Notes: generated by a model not told the origin, from the letters alone. Numbered from the stretch's first letter, positions 10,388 through 22,532 are shown. The stretch is DNA of 64,000 bases from Carettochelys insculpta (GCF_033958435.1 NC_134139.1:207125501-207189500); one strand, 5' to 3'. Made by a program: numbers and translations.

Positions 10388-10740
10388 TCCACTCAGCATG
10401 GAGGATATCCAGGCAACAGTCAGAGGAACTGAAGACATCCAGGTGCATTTGCAGAAATGTAAATTTCTCCCCAAACATTTGTGCCCAGAGAAATGGCTGC
10501 ATTGCATTGCTTGGAGAGGGGGAAATATATGGACCCTAACAAGATAGAGGACAAGGAAAAAGGGCCCTGGAATAAACAGGGATGGCAGCACCTGGTCCAT
10601 GTGCTAAACAGTGTCTGATGGCGCAGGAAGGTTTTACAGTCAGAGATAGCTCTGGAAAAACTACACAGGAAAGTGACCACTGTGGCCCGGCTGAGATGGC
10701 ATTGGAATTTGTAGGGTATTGGTGAATAATTTCCCTCCCT
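10388..10740. other. No gene recognised
   Basis: No repeat or gene recognised; ends in a short (CA)n run at 10741-10752. Confidence 0.4.
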
Positions 10741-10756
10741 CACACACACACACCTC

Positions 10757-10953
10757 ACAGAGCTGGAAGAGACCTTGAGAGGTCGTCAAGTCCAGTCCCC
10801 TGCACTCACCTATCACCAGCCCTGACAGAGTCTTTTTTTTTTATAAATCTAACCTCCCCCAGAGCATTGCAAGGCCCCTCAAGGGCTGAGCTCATAACCG
10901 TGGGTTTACAAAGCCAACAATCTAATCACTGAGCTATCCTTCCCCCCCGCCCC
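10757..10953 (-). repeat. tRNA-derived SINE with CR1-like tail
   Basis: On the minus strand the head reads 'ggatagctcagtgattagat' with an A-box-like segment, and 'ggttatgagctcagccc' sits at the B-box position. The tail contains 'gacctctcaaggtctcttcc'. It is the same family as 4446, 45477, 46152 and 51688, in opposite orientation. Confidence 0.82.
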
Positions 10954-11198
10954 GGCATTTTGCCCTACTTTTTTCAGAGATGAAGACGACCATGGTGCCA
11001 GGCATTTCCAGTATACATTATACCACTTCATACATTCTGGAAACACTCTATACCCTTCACTTGTGGATACACACTCCTACGCACAGATAGCTGCTGTGCA
11101 AAATCCTCAGCTAGATAAAACAGCATCTATCAGGCTGCCTGTGTGGTGCACAGCCACCTTGGCTCCAGAAATGGTCAAAATTACTTTCTGGTTTGTTT

Positions 11199-11383
11199 CA
11201 GAGAGGGAGCCGTGTTAGTCTGTGTCTTCGGGAACAGCAAGAAGTCCCGTGGCACCTTACAGCCTAACAGATAGTTTGGAGCATCAGCTTTTGTGGGCAA
11301 AGACCCGCTTCAAGTCTTTGCCCATGAAAGCTGATGCTCCAAAATATCTGTTAGTCTATAAGGTGCCACAGGACTTCTTGTCA
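11199..11383. mobile_element. Penelope-related hairpin (foldback) element, 14-bp TSD
   Basis: The left arm contains 'gcaagaagtcccgtggcacc', 'ttggagcatcagcttttgtg' and 'ggcaaagacccgcttc'. The right arm is the near-perfect reverse complement: 'gtctttgcccatgaaagctg', 'atgctccaaaatatctgtta' and 'aaggtgccacaggacttctt'. The head is 'cagagagggagccgtgttag'. The 14-bp TSD tttctggtttgttt lies at 11185-11198 and 11384-11397. No endonuclease coding remains. Confidence 0.9.
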
Positions 11384-11393
11384 TTTCTGGTTT

Positions 11394-11426
11394 GTTTGTT
11401 TGTTTTTTCGTTTGTTTGTTTGTTTT
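11394..11426. repeat. (GTTT)n simple repeat
   Basis: A 'tttgtttgtttgtt' run continues into a second block after an interrupting t-run and one c. It starts inside the right TSD of the hairpin element. Confidence 0.85.
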
Positions 11427-11719
11427 AATAAAATAAGTATTTTGGTCAACAAATAGATTTGATTTTTTCACAAAAATTATTTTTACCAAAATTGACTTTT
11501 TGAACTTTGAAAAAAAAATATTTCCCGGGGGGGGGGTTTTAGATGTTTTGTTTCAACATAGCTGGACCACGCTCACCTCTCAATGTTTTTTTATCTCCTT
11601 CCCCTTCGTTTCCCATGGAAAAGGCGGAGAAGGAGATGAAATAAGTTGTACATGGAGGAAACACTAATATTTATTCAGCAGGGCAGTAGAAAAAAAATCC
11701 ACAAATGTATTTAGTAAAT

Positions 11720-11832
11720 TTAAATTGGTGTTTCATTATTGTTTAACTGACTGATTAAAACTGCGTTTTTTTTAAAAATCAAGTTAATTTGTTTTAAATT
11801 AATGGTAACTGTGATTAATGGACAGCCCTGTC
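11720..11832 (+). repeat. hAT terminal fragment
   Basis: 'cattattgtttaactgactg' through 'gtgattaatggacagccctg' matches the right end of the element at 11951-12665 ('gttattgtttaacagg' to 'aattgacagcccta'). No left end is present. Confidence 0.55.
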
Positions 11833-11950
11833 ATTGTCTTTTTCCCACTTGTAAATGTTAGAAAAATGGTTTTTAAAATGCAAGGGGAGACCCCCTTTCT
11901 TAGGCTTCTAAATTTTGCTTCCACTGGAAAAGAACGAAAAAATAATATGT

Positions 11951-12665
11951 AGGACTGTTGAATGATTGCAATATTGAACTAATTGTGAGATTTAAAAAAG
12001 TCACAATTAATCAGATTCTATTGCACTGTTAAACAATAATAGCATGACTATTTATATTTATTTTACATATTTTGGAATGTATTTTCTATATTTTGAAATA
12101 TACCAATTTCAGTTACAACACAGAATGCAAAGTGAACAATGCTCATTTGATATTTTGTCATTATAAATATTTGTACAGTATTGTAAAAAAGAAGCAAAAA
12201 GCATTTTTTACTTACCTTAAACAGGTACTCTAGTGCAATTGCTTTAGCGTGAAAAGGCAACTTACAAATGTAGATTTTTTGTTTTACATTATTGCACTCG
12301 AAAACATAACAACGTGCAACATTAGCCCCTACAAGTCCACTCAGTCCTAGTTCTTGATCAGCCAACCACTAAGATAAACATATTTGTTTACCTTTACAGG
12401 AAACAGTGCTGCCCATTTCTTGTTTCCATTGCCATCTGAAAATGAGAACAGTCTTTCACATGGCCCTGTTGTAATATAAAGTGAGAACTGTACATTTGTA
12501 TTCCGTGTTGTAATTGAAATCTGTGTGTTTGAAAATGTGCAATAACCAGCCAAGATATTTATAATACATGTAAATGGGCTTTCTGTTATTGTTTAACAGG
12601 ACATTAAAACAGTGACTGGACTATTTTTAATCACTTGAACTAACTGCAATTAATTGACAGCCCTA
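11951..12665. mobile_element. Non-autonomous hAT-like element
   Basis: Left end 'aggactgttgaatgattgca' and the reverse complement of the right end, 'agggctgtcaattaattgca', form an imperfect inverted repeat over about 30 bp. The interior is AT-rich with no recognisable transposase. A clean 8-bp TSD was not found, so the class is inferred from the terminus. Confidence 0.65.
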
Positions 12666-13376
12666 CTTATATATATAAAATGTTATTCTGCCACCACTAT
12701 ATCAAAAAATGAATTTTCCTGCTTGTGTTCTCTTTTCTGCTTATTTCCCCCAGCCCTCACCCTGCTCCACATGAGAAAAAAATAAGTGAAAAAATACTAA
12801 AACCACAAACATTTGAAAATCAAACTGCATTCGGTGTTTGGAAATGAAAATGAAGCACGAATTACAATCCATAATAAGTAGTTTCATTTTGTTTGGGAGG
12901 TTTTTGCAAAAGAAGTAAACTCTGACATCTGAAAGTTTTGAGCCAAAATGTTCCATTTGAAAATGCTCATGCGAAAATAACTTTTCTCTTTTTTTGACTC
13001 ACTCTATCCACTCAGATCAGTGGGAGATGAGGTCAAGAAGGACTGCATGGGAACGTTGGGTTCATGGCAAACACATATAGCTGTCTGATAGAAATATAAA
13101 TGCTCTTGCTGGGAGGTTACTATGTAGCACAAATGTATTGTTTTAGAAAATCCCCAAAACAAAGAGAGAGAGAAAGCAGGCTGCTCCCTAGACGAGCGAT
13201 GCACAACTCACCCGGCCTGACACTAGGCTGTCTCTCTGCTGACTGCTCCTACTCAGTGGGACCCAGACTATGCACTTCCCTTTAGATGCCCCCACACTCC
13301 ACCCCCTCCACCAGCCGACAGGCCATAAAATTTAAAGTGACAGTTTGTAGTAAAACAGCTTTCAGTACAACCCAAC
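12666..13376. other. AT-rich stretch, no gene recognised
   Basis: Enriched in 'gaaaat/attttc' words shared with 11440-11700, 17460-17800 and 32100-32760, which suggests a diverged AT-rich repeat family. No coding support. Confidence 0.4.
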
Positions 13377-13384
13377 GATTAGAC

Positions 13385-13920
13385 CAGAGGTCTGCAACAT
13401 TTCCAAGGCGGAGTGCTGAAATTTGACCTTTCGACCTCTATGAATGGTCAAGTGTCGGTGATACTTTTTAAAGTCACTACTAGTCCTACTTAATAAGTCA
13501 TGAATAGCCCTACTTTATAAGTCCTACACCAGGAACTAACTTCGAAGTTAGGCTTTATTTTGAAGTAGCCAGCAAAGAGTCTACACACATTTTCCCTTAC
13601 TTCGAAGTCAACTTTTCCCAACTTTGAAGTTAACATTTTCCCAACTTCAAAGTCCTTACTCCATTCCTGGGAAATGGAGTAGTGCCCTACTTCAAAGTTT
13701 AAGTTCAAAGCAACCTAGAAGTTATTTTTGTAGTGTAGACACAGCCTAATTGTCCTACTTAACAAATAAATTAAGAGGCAGAGCTTTATCATTTGGGTGG
13801 TGGTTGGTGGCATTAGCTGCTCTTTTGTTGATCCAGAGGCAGCCCGTCTTTGAGCAAGCTCCCGGCTGCAGGGGGGAGGAGAGGCGGGACTGAGCCCAGG
13901 CGTGGGGTTGCTGACCCCTG
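13385..13920. mobile_element. hAT element with perfect 8-bp TSD, itself interrupted
   Basis: The ends 'cagaggtctgcaacattt' and the reverse complement of the right end, 'caggggtcagcaacccc', are inverted repeats. The TSD gattagac is identical on both sides (13377-13384 and 13921-13928). A second MITE rich in 'cttcgaagt' lies inside, ending at 13746. Confidence 0.9.
13535..13746. repeat. Nested TGTCTACAC-type MITE fragment
   Basis: Repeated 'cttcgaagt', 'acttcaaagt' and 'aactttgaagttaac' motifs and the right terminus 'gtagtgtagacacagcc' identify the family represented intact at 30240, 36500 and 54686. The left terminus is not clear. Confidence 0.6.
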
Positions 13921-14119
13921 GATTAGACTCGTACTGTATGCCAGAAAAAACTGCAAAGGGCTGCAGACACACTGATTGTTCATGCCGAACCCCCAGATAT
14001 GCCATGTGCTTCACAGAGTACCAAAGGGCAAGTCTATACTGCAATACCACACCCAGGGCAGCTGTCTGAGCCTCGTGTAGGAGTGGGGGGGTCTCAGAGC
14101 TTGGGGTTCCAGCCCTCTG

Positions 14120-14185
14120 CCTAACAGAACCGTAGAAGATGAGGGTTGGGAGAGACCTCCGGAGGTCATGGAGTCTAACCCTCTG
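14120..14185 (-). repeat. CR1 3' terminal stub
   Basis: On the minus strand it reads 'ccatgacctccggaggtctc', 'tcccaaccctcatcttctac', the CR1 terminal sequence, and nothing more. It is a heavily 5'-truncated copy. Confidence 0.7.
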
Positions 14186-14760
14186 TTTAAAACGGAGCCA
14201 CCCCCGGCTAAATGATCTTATACCTACGCAGCTGTTTTACAGCTCTGCAGCCTTGGGTGCCTCAAGGCTGCGTCAGCTGAGCTGGGTTCAGAGACTGCAG
14301 GTTGATCATTGCCATGTAGACGTACCTGGAAGCACACAGGTCCATTGCAAGATTTTAGCCTTTGAATCTCGCCTCATTCCGAGCCTGAATGAAATGAAAC
14401 ATCAGCACTATTCTTGCTTCAAAAAGTATCCTCGGTCCTGTCGCTTTTGAGGCCCATTTGACAGGACATGGAGTCAGAGTGAGGTCAGAAAAGGAGGCAG
14501 CTCTTGTGCAACAGTGGTGTATATCTGTGCACAGCAAAGGATCCCGTGTTTACTTTTAGAGACACGAAAGACTATCTGAATTACCCTTCAAATATCTCTT
14601 GGAACTGACAGTGCATTTAAGTCTCATGTCTGCTGGGAATCCAGGCACCAGTGTAAAACCCTGTAGGTGCAGAGATAACTGACACCAATACAGCTTACCC
14701 TGGGCTAAGCTGCACCAGTGTTCATACCGAACTGTTGTAAAATGACATCTACTCTAGAAG
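14186..14760. other. No gene recognised
   Basis: A 103-codon open frame at 14139-14450 overlaps the CR1 stub and has no domain support. Confidence 0.4.
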
Positions 14761-14902
14761 CTTGCACTGATATGGCTAAATATTTGAAACACTTGGAGGA
14801 GGGGAAGGTGATCAGGAACAGTCAACATAGATTCACCATGGGCAGGTCATACTTGAGCAACCTGATTGCCTTCTAACTGGCTCTGTGGCTATGGGGAAAG
14901 CA

Positions 14903-15070
14903 ACAGAGAGATAGCCATGTTAGTCTGTATTCTGACAAAACAAACCAGCAGGCATGTAGCACTTTAAAGACTGACAAAATGCTGAAGAAGTGGGTCTGTC
15001 CCGTGAAAGCTCGTCACCTAGTAAATAATATTGTTAGTCTTTAAAGCGCTACATGACTGCTGGTTTGTTT
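14903..15070. mobile_element. Penelope-derived hairpin element in CR1
   Basis: The head 'acagagagatagccatgtta' is followed by 'aaacaaaccagcaggcatgt' and 'agcactttaaagactgacaa'. The right end is their reverse complement ('attgttagtctttaaagcgc', 'tacatgactgctggtttgtt'). The centre holds 'aagtgggtctgtcccgtgaa'. The flanks tatggggaaagca (14890-14902) and tatggagaaagca (15071-15083) match at 12 of 13. Confidence 0.88.
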
Positions 15071-15521
15071 TATGGAGAAAGCAGTAGATGTAAAATACCT
15101 TGACATCAGAAAAGCTTTTGATATGGTCTCCCACAGCACTCTTGCCCGGAAGTGTGGCTTGGATGAATGGACTATAAGATGGATAGAATAATGGTTAGAT
15201 TATCAAGCTCAATGAGTAGTGATCAATGACTTGATGTCTAGTTGGCCATTGGTGTCAAGTGTAGCTCCCCAGGGGTTGATTCTGGGGCTGATTTTCTTCA
15301 ATACCTCTGTCAGTGATCTGGATGATGGGTTGGATTGCTCCCTCAGCAGGTTCATGGGTAACACCACACTAGGGGAGAGGTAGATATGCTGGAGGGTAGG
15401 GATAGATTCCAGAGTGACCTAGAAAAATTGGAGGAGTCAGCCAAAAGAAACCTGATGTTCAACAAGGGGAAGTGAAGATTCCTACACTTAGGACGGAAAA
15501 ATCCCTTGCTATAGGCTGGGG

Positions 15522-16157
15522 CAGGGGTCTGCAACCTGCAGCTCTGGAGACACAGGCCTCTCTTTAAGGATCTCTTTGTGGCTCCTGACAGTACAAATGC
15601 ATAGTAAAAACACCCCTCCTGATTGTTTTCGATAAACAGTGAATGTCTGAAAGCCCAAAAATGAACAACTCGTATCTAAATAGCAAACCACATGTGATCT
15701 CAAAACGTCAGATAAATCCCCTTTTAATACGTGCAGTGTATTGTGGGATATGATATTTGTATCTGTGTTTTGATCGTGTTCCTGATAATGTCTTCATTTT
15801 GAAAACAAAATGGAAGCTTGCAGCATTCCTGCTGAGAAGGGCAACACTCATTTTAAGAAAGAAAACTGAAATTAAACATTGGCACCATTAAAGTGGGTTC
15901 AGGAGTGAAAGTCAGGGGGACAGTGGCACAAACACACACGTAAAGTGTAAGGAAATCGACTGTGCAAAAAGTCCTGCAGTAAACATGTATCGCATCACAC
16001 TACGCTGTTCCTAAAACAGGGGTTACAAAAAGTACAGCTTGACATTATTTATTAAGGACAGCCTTGTATTCATATGCATTGCGGCTCTTGAATTATTCAG
16101 TTGTTACCAATTTGAAAAAAAAATGGATCGTCTTGCTGTTTTGGTTTCCAACCCCTG
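15522..16157. mobile_element. Non-autonomous hAT element nested in CR1
   Basis: The left end 'caggggtctgcaacctgcag' and the reverse complement of the right end, 'caggggttggaaaccaaaac', are inverted repeats. The flanks ggctgggg (15514-15521) and ggctggac (16158-16165) match at 6 of 8, and CR1 continues across them. The body is collinear with 52518-53189. No intact transposase frame. Confidence 0.85.
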
Positions 16158-16861
16158 GGCTGGACTGACTGGCAGCAGCATCTGTGAAGAAAAGGACCTG
16201 AGGATCATAGTAAACGAGAACTTGGATTTCAGCCAACAGTGTGCTTTGTTTCCAAGAAGGCTAATGGCATATCAGGCTTCAGTAGAAGGAGCATTGGCCC
16301 CAGCTCAAGGAAGATGATTATTACCTTCTATACAGCACTGGTGAGGCCACATCTGAAGTGCTACATCCAGTTTTGGACCTCCATGCTATAGAAAAGCTGT
16401 GGAAAAACTGGAGAGAATCCAGCGGAGGTCAATAAAAATGACTAGGAAGATGGGACAGATGATTTATGAGCAGAAGCTGAGGGAACTGAGCTTAGTCATC
16501 AGAAGAGAAGAATGAGGGGGAATTTGATATCAGCCTTCCACTTCCAAAGAGGATAGAGAGAGGCTGTTCTCAGAGGTGACAGATGACAGAACAAGGAGCA
16601 ACGGTCTTAAGTTGCAGAAGGGAGGTCTAGGCTGAACATTGGGAGAAACTATTTCACCAAGACGGTAGTGAAGCGCTGGAATGGATTGCCTAGGGAGGTG
16701 GTGGAATGTCCATCCTTAGCGGTTTTTAAGTCCTGGCTTGACAAAGCCATGGCTGGGATGATTTAGTTGGGGTAGGTCTTGATTAGAGTAGGGGGTTGGA
16801 CTTCCTGAGGTCTCTCCCAGCCCTGGGATTCTATGATTCCGTGAAATACTCAGGGCTAGAT

Positions 16862-16990
16862 CACATGAATTTTAGATTCCAAGACCAGAAAGGACCAGTC
16901 TGATCAGCTTGTCTGGATTCCAATATCACCACATAACTTCCCTAATGTAACTCTTAGAGCAGACTTTCAGAAAAACATCTGTGGGAGGTG
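16862..16990 (-). repeat. Old CR1-like 3' fragment
   Basis: 'agattccaagaccagaaagg', 'accagtctgatcagcttgtc' and 'aatgtaactcttagagca' resemble the reverse-oriented 3' part of an older CR1 subfamily, as at 28048-28140. Confidence 0.5.
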
Positions 16991-18629
16991 GGGGAAGGCG
17001 AGCAGGGTAAATAAAGGAAGTCAATGAAACCACACCAATTTATATCAGCTGAAGATCCTCATGATGGACCTGTGTATCCCACACAGGCTTGAGAAGGACA
17101 AGATGGAAGCAAAGCACTTTCATAACAAAGCTCACAAACCATTGAGGGGCCAAATGCTTAATTGTGAGTTTCCAAAATGCAAGTGACTTAGGTACCCAAC
17201 TTTCACTAGCTGTCAATGAGACCTGGGAACCTCAATCTGCAAGACCTTTTTGAATGTCCCATCCTTGTCCTTACTCAGCTTTTATTCTGGTCAAACTCCC
17301 ATTGATTCAAGAGAATCAGTAATGTAGGGTTTTATCGCATTGCGTTTTTGGATGTCCATCATTCTGATCGGGAGCTGGGTTTGGACCTTAAACCCAGGCA
17401 ATGACTTCCACATTAAGGAAACCAGCTGCACCTTCTCACAAGGAGCCGTAGGCAAATAATGGACTTTTTAGCTCGACATCAATTTCCAAAAATAAAACCA
17501 AAACTAGTTTAGGTTTGAACTGAAAACGTTTTCGATAAAACTAAATGTCATAAAAAAGTTTGGGGTTGAACAAAGCAGTTCATGTTTTGTTCCATTCTGA
17601 GCATTTTGAAATGGTTTTGTCCATTTTTTAAACTAAAATTAATGGAATTTTTGAAACAAAATATTGTTTCAAACCGAAACATTGAAGCATTTGAACTTTT
17701 TCTGAAACAAAATTGGGGCATTTTTTTCCTGAAGCTATTTGGCAAAACCAACATGAATTTGCAATATATTCTGGAGCCAATAAAGCTTTATCATTGGCCT
17801 CAAAAAAGTTTTATACAAAAACAGGTCTATTTACTACAGGTCGGTCTTCGACTGTTCCACCACTCATGTAGAGATGCACTGATGTGCTCAACATCTGGGG
17901 CATCTTCCTGTAACCCCCATTGACCTGAATGACTGTTGCTCATGGGACTTTCTCCCTGGACTTTTGCACCTTCTTGTTTATCAGCGTGTGATTTTCGGTA
18001 AGGCTGGTGTTTCGGTACAAAAACTTCAAGCGGGAACTTGAAAGGAAGTGGCTAAATCACCTGACTCCTTTAAAATGAGATGGAGAACATACTTTAGCGC
18101 GGTGATGTTCACTCGGTGGTCTGTGGACCCATGGGGGGTCTGCAGAATACATCGAAGGGATGCATGAAAGATTGGTTTCAACCTCTAGTCTGAGGACCTG
18201 CAGGGGTCTATAGACTATATCTAAGATTTCCAAAGAGAGCTGCACCTCCACTCAAATATTGTAGGGGCTGCAAGTGAAAAAAAAAAAACCCTCACAGCTA
18301 CAGAGGAGGAAATACCTCGGTACTGGTGCCACGAAAGTGTATTGAAGATTTTGCCATGGACTTCAATGTGAGCAAGGTCAGACTTCAACAGAACCATGAG
18401 GGACAGGAAGGATAACTCAATAGGTCTTTTCTATCTCTGATTTCCAGTCACTAGATTCACAAGCCCCCTCCAGCTGCTGTGAGCTTCCAGAGCCGTGTAA
18501 AGCGCCTGGGACTGCCTTTCTCTGGGCCCACACACCGCAGACTGCACTGGGGCTAAAAGTGATCAGAACTAAAGAGCCCAGACTCTGTATTTGGTGGCTG
18601 CACCAGCTTCGAGTCGCATGGACTGACAT
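16991..18629. other. No gene recognised; AT-rich repeat in the middle
   Basis: 17460-17800 is dense in 'gaaacaaaat' and 'ttttgaaac' inverted words and contains a 113-codon low-complexity frame that is not credible as a gene. 18100-18250 resembles a diverged hAT terminus ('ggtggtctgtggaccc'). Confidence 0.4.
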
Positions 18630-18917
18630 CGGGTATGTCTATACTTACTGCAGCTTCAATGCACTGCGATCGATGGCTGGAGTTCGATTTTGCCACATCA
18701 GTGAAGACGTGGCAAAATTGATCTCTCTGGGCTCGGCCATCGACCCTGGTACTCTGTGCTGCCACGTGGAGTAAGGGATGTCGGCATAAGCCTGAAGACC
18801 CCCAGTCTACACCAGGGTACAAAGTCAATCCTGCTACGTCGATTCTAGCTACCCTAATGGCATGGTTAGAATCGTGTATCTGGGATTGACTTTGATCCCT
18901 AGCGTAGACCAGGCCTT
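18630..18917 (+). repeat. MITE family B, copy 2
   Basis: Begins 'gggtatgtctatacttactg' and ends 'cctagcgtagaccaggcctta'. These termini are imperfect inverted repeats, and the body is collinear with 2444-2715 ('gaccctggtactct', 'gtggagtaagggatg', 'gattgactttgatcc'). Confidence 0.7.
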
Positions 18918-20518
18918 AGAGGGGCGATGTAATAGACTTTCACCAGTGGATTGTACAATGGTGGTGAATCTGACCCCGTGAGTCAATTATCTTATGTTGG
19001 CCATGCAGGCCCCTTGATGGAGGGAGGGGAGCAAAGGAGCAACTGCCCCTTGGCCTTAGCTCCTGGCTGCTGCAGAAGTGGTGGTGGCTGCAGTCGCGGG
19101 TCCTTTAAAACCCAGCTGGGGTGGTGCGTGCATGCTTCAGACGGTCCTGAAGGCTGGAGAGGGGGTCACATTGCAGTCTGGGCAGCGCTGAGGTTGGCCA
19201 CGCCCTTTCCGCCCAAGGCCCCGCCCCTTCTGGAGGCACAGAGCAGGTCCCCCTGCCCCCCTGCTTTGACCAAGGGCCTGGCGAGGCTGTCGGTCCCGCT
19301 GCTGATATAATAACACTTTGGAACCTTGGCCAAGGCTTGCGCTGCCTCGCGCTAGGTCTTGCACAGGCTAAAGACAAAAGAGACCATCTTCACCCCCCCC
19401 AGAGCTTACTGTCCCGGCCCCAGCAGGGACGGAACACGTGGATGAGAGACAAAGGGAGGTTGCCTGGCAGGCCAAGGTATTGCTAAAGCAGAGGTCAGCC
19501 AAAAAGCAGAGCTCTCCACTCACCGCTCCAGCAAGAAACCAGGGCTATGGCAAATCAGATCCCCTCTTCCTGAAAAGCTTCAGCGTCTCTGGTGACGTTT
19601 GCAGAATTGTCAGGCCAGCTCCACCGGTCCTCCGCACAAATGCAACACCATAAGCCAGCTGAGAAACCAGCCAGCGAAACACGGCATCACTAGAGCCATG
19701 CAAAGGAGCTGCAGCCTACCAGAGAATCTAACCTATATTTTTATCTTCCATCTCTGAAAAAAGCCCCTTGCTTACGCACATATAAGGTGTGTGGCTCTCG
19801 CCCTCTGGCTGGTTTTCGAGGCTCTGAATGATCAGTTACCTAGGTGAAGGCGAGGCAGAGATTCAAGATAACACAACCGGGCTGTACTACAAACAGCCCC
19901 ATCAGATACACAATCTCATGCAGGCAAAGATGGTGGAGTGCATGCCCCTTTTCCTGTACCAGGATGCAGTGACTGAGTGAAGATGAGGGCCTCATGGAAA
20001 CTTCCCTGCCTCACTGGTATCGGCACCTGCTTTGCTTTGAAAACGCCGCAATATTGGCCTGCAATGCTCTGGGGTGTAGCCGGGCTGGGGGTTGTACTTT
20101 TTGGCCAGGCTTATTAAAATCCACTGGGCATGTACAGGAATCCCCAGACTTTTGGGAACGGGGAAGCTAGTTCTCAACCTGGCTGGGTGGGATGTCGCTG
20201 ACAAACCCTCCCGTTCGTCAGGGTTAATGGCGGCCCTTCAAGCAAGTCGCTGCACAGACTGGTAGAAGACAAGCTGGAGGGGACACAAATGGATCAGCAC
20301 AGTCCTGTTGGGGCAGCGTGGGGCTAGCCCAGAGCAGAGTTCTGCCTCCTTCAGTCCTCCGCAAAGGAGCAAGGTGGGCCCCAGCTGGCATATGCTGCTG
20401 ATGTGATTGTCACGCTAGCCAGCTCGGGATGCTCTGATCCTAGCCAATCTCCCCATTGCTACATACAGCTATTGGGCCTGATCTGCAGTTCAATAGAAGC
20501 CTCTTTCTGTCAAGTTGA
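18918..20518. other. GC-rich DNA, no gene recognised
   Basis: 19020-19310 contains 'gcgggtcctttaaaacc' and 'aaggccccgccccttctgg', GC-rich words that recur near 1500, 21560-21900 and 56330-56560. Several frames of up to 119 codons overlap there; their presence on both strands reflects base composition. Confidence 0.4.
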
Positions 20519-20830
20519 CAGTGTGCCTCAACCGGTGTGCCACGGCACACTGGTGTGCCATGAAGCCCCACTTGGTGTGCCTCAGAGCCGAACGACAGGA
20601 GTGCTGGCCACTGCTCTGAGCATGCGCCCCACTGCTTAGTGGGACAATCACATGGTGGCAGCAGCTCTGGTGAGTTGCTGGCGTTGAGTTAGAGAGCATG
20701 TGGCGGGGGGCCTGGGGGTGCCTGGCTGTGGGGGAGGGGGAGGGGATTGGGTTCTGTATACTGGGCGTGCCGTGGAATTGTGACGAGTGCTGAATTGTGC
20801 CACGAGGTGACAAAGGTCGCTGAGCCCTGG
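20519..20830. repeat. hAT-like element
   Basis: The left end 'cagtgtgcctcaaccggtgt' and the reverse complement of the right end, 'ccagggctcagcgacctttg', are an imperfect inverted pair with CA...TG-type termini. 'gtgtgccacggcacactggtgt' type words recur. No matching 8-bp flanks were found. Confidence 0.5.
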
Positions 20831-22211
20831 CGTAAGGGCTCTTGAAGGCTGTATCTTCACAGCATACTAAGCCCAGGCTCTGACAGTGCTGGGTTCGAGT
20901 TCCCCCTTCCATCCACACACCATCAGTTGCACTTGGGCAGGCCGCTGACATGGGGCTAAAAAAGGGCAGGTGCCCCGGGGCCTGGCCTCTCCCAGGGGCT
21001 GACTAGTCCTAAGCCCTTCCCCTTCTGCCCTAGGCCCTGCCTTTTCTGGGGACAGGGAGCCGGCCTCCCCCTGGCTGCCCAAGTCTGTCAGCCTCCCAGG
21101 ACTGGGGTCAGCAAGCGCTCAGGGCCTGCTGGAGCTCATGACTCTGTGACGGGCAAGGGTCAGAGCCTGAGCCCGAGGCCTGGCGTCACGCAACGTGGCT
21201 CCCAGTGCTGAATCAGATGGGCTGAGTAGCACTGTATGGCCCTGTGAGCATGGCTGAGACCCGGGGCCAGCAGTCGCTAGCCCAGCTTGGCGATGCAGTG
21301 CAGACCCACGGGCCAGGGCTTAGAAACGCCAAGTCCAGGCTCTGGGTTTACACCGCCCCAGGGCTGGACCGCCTCTCGGGGGCAGAGGGGCTGAGGTGTT
21401 TGTGCACAATGCTAAGAGCTGTGGGTTTGTGTCCGGTTCGGCCTCATGCTGTCAGGCTGCCTCTGGTCCCCCAGCTGCAGAATGGGTAACCAGAGCAGAT
21501 AGGCAAAGGTTACACAATACTCCTGTGTACACTGGAGGCTACACAGCAGCTGTGCGTTACGGTGCCACTGAGGATCCCGGGGCAAGGTGGGAGGGGTCCC
21601 AGCTCCGTGCCCTGGAAGGGGTGGAGCCAATGGCAGAAGGGGAGGGGCCTAGGGCACTCGATCCTCGATGCCATTGGATCAGCAGCGCTGGGCCCCCTCT
21701 GCTCCCACCAAGCCATGCGCAGCTGTGTCTGTGATGCTGTAGCAATTCCAAGGGGGCCCAGCTGCCTCCACTGCTACATAGCCAGCTGCAGCAGCTGGAC
21801 CCCTTTGAAAGGCTGGGACTGGGGGCATCTGCCCCTTTGCCCCCCACTGCCACCTTCGGTGGGCCTGGGGCCTTAACTGTCTCAGCCCAGCAAGGCATTA
21901 GCTGGGGGGGCGTTGTCTTGACTTTATTGGTATAGCCCAAGAGGTAGACCTGACCCATCTGAGAGTCCCTGTGAGGAGAAGGGTGGTTGAAGGAAGGCTC
22001 GACAGCACCTCTTTTCCCAGCTGTGGGGCAGATCAGAGGTGTGAATGCCCTGCACTAGGGCTAGTCACTTTCAGTGTCCATAAGGAGCAGTCAGAGCAGC
22101 CCAGAGGCTGCTCTAACTTACACAAGGGACCAACAGCCTCTTGCACGGGACCATAATGCAGGGTGCTTCCAAGCTGCAAAAGTTATCTGAGGCAGGAGGA
22201 AAAATAAACAT
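20831..22211. other. GC-rich DNA, no gene recognised
   Basis: Multiple overlapping frames up to 133 codons on both strands between 21240 and 21960; none has recognisable domains. 21560-21900 shares GC-rich words with 19020-19310. Confidence 0.4.
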
Positions 22212-22232
22212 TCTCTCTCTCTCTCTCTCTGT
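22211..22232. repeat. (CT)n microsatellite
   Basis: A pure 'ctctctctctctctct' run of about 20 bp. Confidence 0.95.
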
Positions 22233-22532
22233 TCCTAAGCCAAGAAGTAGAAGATCTCCCTGTACCACTGGCATGTTGTGTTCTAATCAATTACTAATTT
22301 CTAATCACCTCCACGCCCAGGCCCCACCTTGTCCCAGGTCTGGTGGAAAATTGCTGGTTTCACAGAGAACAGAACTCTGCCGAATCCTGCCATCCACGTT
22401 GCTGAGCGGGAAGATGCTTTTCACAGCCAAGCTCCCTGGTCCTTGGAGCTTCATTTACTCCAGATTGTGCCTCCAGGGATGTAGGTTTTATATTTTTAGC
22501 ATCACTCATTACCATCATCAGTGTATTCTGTA

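Larger units (their letters stand above)
14765..16845 (+). mobile_element. CR1 LINE with reverse-transcriptase remnant and two nested insertions
   Basis: Outside the insertions, the DNA follows CR1 ORF2: 'tttgaaacacttggaggagg', 'gcttttgatatggtctccca', the RT segment near 15260-15350, then 'gtgaggccacatctgaagtg', the C-terminal coding and the 3' tail 'ccctgggattctatgattcc' at 16824-16843. Several frameshifts and stops have destroyed the frame. The nested elements are a hairpin at 14903-15070 and a hAT at 15522-16157; both have TSDs that rejoin the CR1 exactly. Confidence 0.92.

Noticed and set aside
17582..17923. 113-codon plus-strand frame
   Set aside because: Low-complexity Phe/Lys/Leu-rich translation of an AT-rich repeat with inverted words.
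20519..20830. hAT insertion with a proven TSD
   Set aside because: The ends look right, but the flanks caagttga and cgtaaggg do not match, so only the repeat call is kept.
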